Assembly (NCBI GenBank): GCA_023423535.1
Contig: JAFAFL010000130.1
Coordinates: 1 to 10,171, forward strand
Direction of reading: 5' to 3'
DNA length: 10,171 nucleotides
Source: Pseudomonadota bacterium
GTDB lineage: Bacteria; Myxococcota; Myxococcia; Myxococcales; Myxococcaceae
Part shown: positions 6,588-10,171 of the stretch, in pieces
How the letters are laid out: every line of letters begins with the position of its first letter
Numbering within the stretch: position 1 is the first letter of the stretch
Position numbers and translations under genes: made by a program
Notes under the pieces: generated by a model
The model's database searches: none
Told to the model about the DNA's origin: nothing
Seen by the model: only the letters and a program-made list of their open reading frames with translations

Positions 6588-7843
6588 TACGGCGCGACGG
6601 TGGTGACGAACTCGGTGCTGTTGCCCACGACCTTCAGCACCACCGCCGGCTTCACCGCGTTGCGCTTCTCGTCGAGGCTGATCGTCCCCGCGGCGCCCGG
6701 GTGGTCCTTCGTCTTCGCGATCTCGTCGCGGATGGCCGGGCCGGTCAGCTCCGGCGCGCGCCGCATCGCCTCGATCGCCACCTTCGCCGCGTCGTAGCCC
6801 AGCGCCGCCAGCGAGTCCGGCACCGCGCCGTAGGCCTTCTTGTAGTCCGCGATGAACTGCTGCACCTGCGGCGACGGATCCTGCGACGAGTAGTGGTTCG
6901 TGTAGTACGCGCCCTCGAGCGCGGAGCCGCCCAGCTCGAAGAGAGTGGGGCTCTCCCAGCCGTCACCGCCGAGCATGATCGTCCGCAGCCCCAGCTCCCG
7001 CGCCTGCCGCGCGATCACGCCCACGTCGGTGTAGTAGCCCGGCACGTAGAGCGCCTCCGGCTTGTGCCGCTTGATCGCGGTGAGCTGCGCGCGGAAGTCG
7101 GTGTCGCCCTTCGAGTACGCCTCGGTGGCCACGATCGTCCCGCCGAACTCGGTGAACTTCGCGCTGAAGACCTCGGTCAGCCCGAGCGAGTAGTCGCTCT
7201 TCTGATCCTTCAGCACCGCCGCGCGCTTCACCTTGAGGTTCTCGGTTGCGAACTTCGCCATCGCCAGGCCCTGGAAGGGATCGATGAAGCAAACGCGGAA
7301 GATGTAGTCGCCGACCTCGGTCACCTTCGGGTTGGTGGAGGAGGGGGTGATCATCGGCACCTTCGCGCCCTGCGCGCGCGGCGCCATGGCCAGCGAGTTC
7401 GTGGACGCCACCTCGCCGAGGATCACGTGCACCTTGTCCTGGGTGATGAGCCGCGTGGCCGCGTTCGCCGCCTCCTCCGGCTTCGACTGATCGTCGTAGA
7501 GGCGCACCGCGAGCTGCCGGCCCTTCACGCCGCCCTTCTCGTTCTCCTGCTTCACCGCCAGCGCGATGCCGTCGCGGGTGGAGATGCCGAACGTCGCCTC
7601 CGGACCGGTGAGCGAGCCGACCTCGCCGATCCAGATGACGTCGCCGCCCGTCGGGGTCGCGCCGGACCCGCTGCCGTCGGTGGAGGGCTTCTCTTCCTTG
7701 CCCGCCTGCGCATTGGCGGCGGTCTGGGCGCCCGCCTGGGTCGAGTTGGCGGGGGGCAGGTCACCACCGGTGCCGGGCTTCTTCTCGCATCCGGTGAGGG
7801 CCACGGCCGCGACGGCCAGCAGGCACAGGGTCAGGCGACGCAT
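6587..7843 (-). CDS. livJ: branched-chain amino-acid binding lipoprotein (LivJ/LivK family)
   Basis: A 418-residue solute receptor that delivers an amino acid to LivHM. The N-terminus MRRLTLCLLAVAAVA leads into lipobox LTGC (16-19), so C19 should be lipidated after signal peptidase II cleavage; the protein is membrane-anchored rather than free. A Gly/Ala/Ser/Thr/Gln-rich linker (20-68) tethers the type I periplasmic-binding fold (about 69-418). Family features are IGEVGSLTGPEATFG at 72-86, GEVASTNS at 143-150 and ITPSSTNP at 165-172 (the equivalents of the ligand-binding Ser/Thr loops of LIVBP), and ALYVPGYYTDVG at 264-275. The substrate is probably Leu/Ile/Val, but this fold also binds other amides and amino acids. 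The livJ versus livK name is arbitrary. A strong GGAGG seven bases before the ATG fixes the start. It is the first gene of the operon. Confidence 0.92.
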   Translation of the reverse strand: MRRLTLCLLAVAAVALTGCEKKPGTGGDLPPANSTQAGAQTAANAQAGKEEKPSTDGSGSGATPTGGDVIWIGEVGSLTGPEATFGISTRDGIALAVKQENEKGGVKGRQLAVRLYDDQSKPEEAANAATRLITQDKVHVILGEVASTNSLAMAPRAQGAKVPMITPSSTNPKVTEVGDYIFRVCFIDPFQGLAMAKFATENLKVKRAAVLKDQKSDYSLGLTEVFSAKFTEFGGTIVATEAYSKGDTDFRAQLTAIKRHKPEALYVPGYYTDVGVIARQARELGLRTIMLGGDGWESPTLFELGGSALEGAYYTNHYSSQDPSPQVQQFIADYKKAYGAVPDSLAALGYDAAKVAIEAMRRAPELTGPAIRDEIAKTKDHPGAAGTISLDEKRNAVKPAVVLKVVGNSTEFVTTVAP

Positions 7844-7850
7844 CGGCGAT

Positions 7851-7855
7851 CCTCC
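7851..7855 (-). promoter_or_regulatory. strong Shine-Dalgarno for livJ
   Basis: CCTCC on the + strand reads GGAGG on the coding strand, seven bases before the livJ ATG. It is the best ribosome-binding site in the operon and fits the need for excess binding protein. Confidence 0.75.
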
Positions 7856-7869
7856 AGAGAAAACGAGCC

Positions 7870-7898
7870 CTTGTAGGGTTTACCCGGAGGTGGGTCAA
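7870..7898 (-). promoter_or_regulatory. sigma-70-type promoter of the liv operon
   Basis: On the minus strand TTGACC (7898-7893, five of six matches to the -35 consensus) is followed by exactly 17 bases and TACAAG (7875-7870, four of six matches to the -10). Transcription would start near 7863, leaving a leader of about 20 bases that contains the GGAGG. A small repeat, CCCT-TGT-AGGG (7868-7878), covers the -10 box and could be an operator or chance. Confidence 0.6.
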
Positions 7899-7970
7899 GA
7901 ATGAGCAGTGCAACGGGCCTGACGATTCCTCGCGGACCAGTTGCAACCCGCGACAAAAAAACCGCGCTCG

Positions 7971-7997
7971 TTGACCTCGCGCCTCAAACCCGATAAC
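7971..7997 (+). promoter_or_regulatory. candidate hppA promoter
   Basis: TTGACC (7971-7976) matches five of six -35 bases. GATAAC (7992-7997) is a fair -10 (four of six), but the 15-base spacer is short. An A-run (7954-7961) just upstream could act as an UP-like element. Transcription would start near 8004, about 40 bases before the ATG. The same -35 word is used by the divergent livJ promoter. Confidence 0.35.
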
Positions 7998-8010
7998 CGG
8001 CGCCGCTTCA

Positions 8011-8028
8011 CAGAGCTTCGAAGTTCTG
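8011..8028 (+). promoter_or_regulatory. imperfect palindrome / leader hairpin of hppA
   Basis: CAGAGCTTCGAAGTTCTG is an 18-base inverted repeat with one imperfect pair (G8015-T8024). As RNA it gives a 7-bp stem, including one G-U, with a TCGA loop, and it ends one base before the AGGAG ribosome-binding site. It could be a protein operator in DNA or a stem-loop at the 5' end of the message. Structure is seen; function is inference. Confidence 0.4.
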
Positions 8029-8029
8029 C

Positions 8030-8034
8030 AGGAG
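8030..8034 (+). promoter_or_regulatory. Shine-Dalgarno for hppA
   Basis: AGGAG lies 11 bases before ATG 8046 and 17 before the second in-frame ATG at 8052. The spacing favours 8046 as the start and argues against the in-frame TTG at 7941. Confidence 0.55.
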
Positions 8035-8045
8035 ACGATTTCACC

Positions 8046-10115
8046 ATGACCATGAGTACGGCGCTCGTTGCATCCCCCTTGGTGTTCGGGGTCCTCGGGC
8101 TGTTGATGGCGCTGGGATTCTTCGTGAAGACGAAGATGCTCCCGGACGGCAACGAAACGATGAATCGCATCGCGCGCTACATCCGCGAAGGTGCGATGGC
8201 GTTCCTGTTCCGTCAGTACAAGGTCCTCATCGTCTACAGCGTGGTGGTGGCGGTGGTGCTCGGCCTCGCGCTCGGCTGGGACGCGGCGATCTCCTTCGTG
8301 CTCGGCGCGTTCCTCAGCCTCCTCGCCGGCTTCTTCGGCATGAAGAGCGCGACCTACGCGAACGTGAAGACCGCGCAGGCGGCGATCTCCCGCGTGAAGT
8401 CGAAGGCGCTGCTCGTCGCGCTGGACGGCGGCGCGGTGATGGGACTTGCGGTCGCCTCGCTCGGCCTCATCGGCATGGTGGCGGTGTACTGGGTCTACGC
8501 GGACCGCGAGAACCTCAGCACCGTGCTCCACTCGTTCGCGGTGGGCGCCTCCTCGATCGCGCTGTTCGCGCGCATCGGAGGCGGCATCTACACCAAGGCG
8601 GCGGACGTGGGCTCCGACGTCGCGGGCAAGGTGATCGAGAACATCCCCGAAGACGATCCGCGCAACCCGGGCGTCATCGCCGACAACGTGGGCGACAACG
8701 TGGGTGACGTGGCCGGCATGGGCGCGGACATCTACGAGTCCATGGTCGCGTCGATCGTCGCCGCGATGGCGCTGGCGATGGCGATCACCGCCAGCAACGC
8801 GCCGGAGCTTCTGCTGGACCCGAACGCCTCGCTGGAGACGCAGCGGAACATGGGCGTGCTCCTCCCGCTCTTCCTCTCCGCGGTCGGCCTCGGCGTGAGC
8901 ATCGTCGGCATCATCGTCACGCGGATGCTGAGCAACATGAACCCGGCGATGGTGCTCCGCATCGCGCTGATCTTCCCGGCGATCGCGCTGACCGGCATCT
9001 CGGCGATCCTCATGCCGATCCTCGGCGTGACCCAGAACGTGACCATCGCCATCGGCGTGGGCGCCATCGCGGGCGCGGTCATCGGCCTCGTGACGGACTT
9101 CTACACGTCCGCCTCTCCTGTCCGGAAGATCGCCGAGGCGGCGCAGACGGGCGCGGGCACGAACCTCATCCGCGGCCTCGCGGTGGGCATGGAGTCCACG
9201 GCGATCCCGATGCTCGTCATCGCCGGCACCGCCTTCATCGCCAACCACTACCTCGGCCTCTACGGCATCGCGCTGGCGGCGGTGGGCATGCTCGCCGGCA
9301 CCGCGATCGTGATGACGGTCGATGCGTACGGTCCCATCTCTGACAACGCGGGCGGCATCAGCGAGATGTCCGGCCTCGGCCCCGAGGTCCGCGCGATCAC
9401 CGACGAGCTCGACGCGGTGGGCAACACCACGGCGGCGATCGGCAAGGGCTTCGCGATCGGCTCGGCGATCCTCACCGTGATGGCGCTCTTCAGCGCCTAC
9501 AACGCCGAGGTCAACCACGCGCGGCAGGTCGCGGGTCTCGAGCCGCTGAACCTCGTGGTCACCGAGCCGAACATCCTCATCGGCATCCTCATCGGCTCCA
9601 TCCTCCCGTTCCTCGTCAGCGCCTGGACGATGGTCGCGGTCGGTCGTGCCGCCGGTTCGATCGTCGAGGAGATCGGCCGTCAGTTCCGCGAGATCCCCGG
9701 CCTGATGGAGCTCAAGGCCGAGCCGCAGCCGGACCGCATCGTGGACATCGCCACCAAGTCCGCGCTGAAGGAGATGATCCTCCCCGGCATGGTCGCGGTC
9801 GTTGTCCCGCCGCTCATCGGCTTCACGCTCGGGCCTGCGGCGCTGGCCGGTACGCTCGTCGGCTCGCTCGCGGTGGGCGCCACGCTGTCGCTCTTCATGG
9901 CCAACGCCGGCGGCGCCTGGGACAACGCGAAGAAGTTCATCGAGAAGGGCGGGCTCAAGGGCCACGCCAAGGGCTCCAGCGTCCACAAGGCCGCGGTCAT
10001 CGGCGACATGGTCGGCGACCCGTTCAAGGACACCTCCGGCCCCGCGGTCGCGATCCTCATCAAGGTGATGAGCGTCGTCTCGCTGCTCGTCGCCACGCTG
10101 ATCGCGCTGCGGTAG
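8046..10115 (+). CDS. hppA: membrane-bound ion-pumping pyrophosphatase, K+-dependent type
   Basis: A 689-residue polytopic protein that hydrolyses cytoplasmic PPi and pumps H+ and/or Na+ across the inner membrane. All three catalytic blocks are present: TKAADVGSD (183-191) through IPEDDPRNPGVIADNVGDNVGD (200-221), DAYGPISDNAGGI (426-438), and NAGGAWDNAKK (620-630) with HKAAVIGDMVGDPFKDTSGP (647-666). GNTTAAIGKG (459-468) carries A463 and G466 where K+-independent enzymes have Lys at the first site, so K+ stimulation is expected. D228, E231, S232 and K673 match the ion-gate residues of Thermotoga Na+-PPase, but the partner Asp/Asn four residues before the Lys is A669. H+ versus Na+ specificity is therefore open. 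The start at 8046 gives a normal N-terminus going straight into a membrane helix. The gene is transcribed divergently from livJ with its own candidate promoter. Confidence 0.96.
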   Translation: MTMSTALVASPLVFGVLGLLMALGFFVKTKMLPDGNETMNRIARYIREGAMAFLFRQYKVLIVYSVVVAVVLGLALGWDAAISFVLGAFLSLLAGFFGMKSATYANVKTAQAAISRVKSKALLVALDGGAVMGLAVASLGLIGMVAVYWVYADRENLSTVLHSFAVGASSIALFARIGGGIYTKAADVGSDVAGKVIENIPEDDPRNPGVIADNVGDNVGDVAGMGADIYESMVASIVAAMALAMAITASNAPELLLDPNASLETQRNMGVLLPLFLSAVGLGVSIVGIIVTRMLSNMNPAMVLRIALIFPAIALTGISAILMPILGVTQNVTIAIGVGAIAGAVIGLVTDFYTSASPVRKIAEAAQTGAGTNLIRGLAVGMESTAIPMLVIAGTAFIANHYLGLYGIALAAVGMLAGTAIVMTVDAYGPISDNAGGISEMSGLGPEVRAITDELDAVGNTTAAIGKGFAIGSAILTVMALFSAYNAEVNHARQVAGLEPLNLVVTEPNILIGILIGSILPFLVSAWTMVAVGRAAGSIVEEIGRQFREIPGLMELKAEPQPDRIVDIATKSALKEMILPGMVAVVVPPLIGFTLGPAALAGTLVGSLAVGATLSLFMANAGGAWDNAKKFIEKGGLKGHAKGSSVHKAAVIGDMVGDPFKDTSGPAVAILIKVMSVVSLLVATLIALR

Positions 10116-10151
10116 TCACAGCCGAATCCAGGTCGTGAAAAGAGAAGAGCC

Positions 10152-10171
10152 GGGTCCGCGCAGTGCGGCCC
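10152..10171 (+). terminator. possible hppA terminator stem, cut by the window edge
   Basis: GGG-T-CCGC (10152-10159) pairs with GCGG-CCC (10165-10171) around the loop GCAGT, leaving one bulged T. The pairing could continue past the edge, because the bases before it (GCC) are still unpaired. It lies 37 bases after the hppA stop. Any T-run would be outside the window, so the terminator call is tentative. Positions 10116-10151 show no gene. Confidence 0.35.

Noticed and set aside
7941..8045. TTG start giving hppA 35 extra N-terminal residues
   Set aside because: The extra residues are basic and polar, unlike the family N-terminus. The stretch holds the candidate promoter, the palindrome and the AGGAG that serves ATG 8046.
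7761..9986. Long minus-strand open frame opposite hppA (741 codons)
   Set aside because: Extremely rich in His, Arg, Asp and Glu, no motif, and it runs across the divergent promoter region and into livJ. hppA on the other strand is a complete, conserved gene.
1..10171. CRISPR arrays, tRNA/rRNA genes, insertion sequences, toxin-antitoxin or defence genes
   Set aside because: No spaced repeats, cloverleaf, transposase motif or unexplained gene seen. Nearly all sequence is accounted for by seven core genes, one of them a possible tail.

Overview
The window is G+C-rich (by eye about two thirds or more, with strong G/C preference at third codon positions) and reads as an ordinary, densely coded bacterial chromosome segment. 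The lipoprotein-type amino-acid binding protein, the wording of the Pol I, LivG and pyrophosphatase proteins, and the base composition suggest a myxobacterium or a relative (Myxococcota, formerly Deltaproteobacteria). That placement is inference from memory of the families, not a database result. I see no mobile element, CRISPR array, rRNA, tRNA or phage gene.

Layout from left to right. Positions 2-55 hold what may be the last 17 codons of an upstream gene. A roughly 127-base leader with two small hairpins follows. polA (183-2864, +) is a full-length DNA polymerase I whose 5' nuclease and polymerase sites are intact, but whose 3'-5' proofreading site has lost all of its metal-binding acids. 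polA converges, across only 29 bases, on a five-gene leftward operon for an ABC importer of the branched-chain amino-acid type. In transcription order this is livJ-like binding lipoprotein (7843-6587), livH permease (6559-5639), livM permease (5639-4575), livG ATPase (4575-3661) and livF ATPase (3664-2894). The last four genes are joined by stop/start overlaps (TGATG, TGATG, ATGA). A 202-base divergent intergenic region (7844-8045) then separates livJ from hppA (8046-10115, +), a K+-dependent-type membrane pyrophosphatase. The window ends in what may be the start of the hppA terminator.

How the genes work together. The Liv proteins form one complete transporter: a lipid-anchored receptor captures the amino acid, LivH and LivM form the channel, and LivG and LivF supply ATP hydrolysis. 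The pyrophosphatase hydrolyses PPi made by biosynthesis (including DNA synthesis and aminoacyl-tRNA charging) and stores the energy as an ion gradient. A functional link between hppA and the liv operon is possible only through their shared intergenic region. Both sides carry a TTGACC -35-like element; the livJ-side promoter (TTGACC-17-TACAAG plus GGAGG) is good, and the hppA-side promoter is weaker.

I did not find a previously undescribed multi-gene system. The points most worth a second look are residue-level: the fully degenerate proofreading site of Pol I, the Ala at a normally polar ion-gate position of the pyrophosphatase, the enlarged helical region of LivG, and the imperfect palindrome directly in front of the hppA ribosome-binding site.
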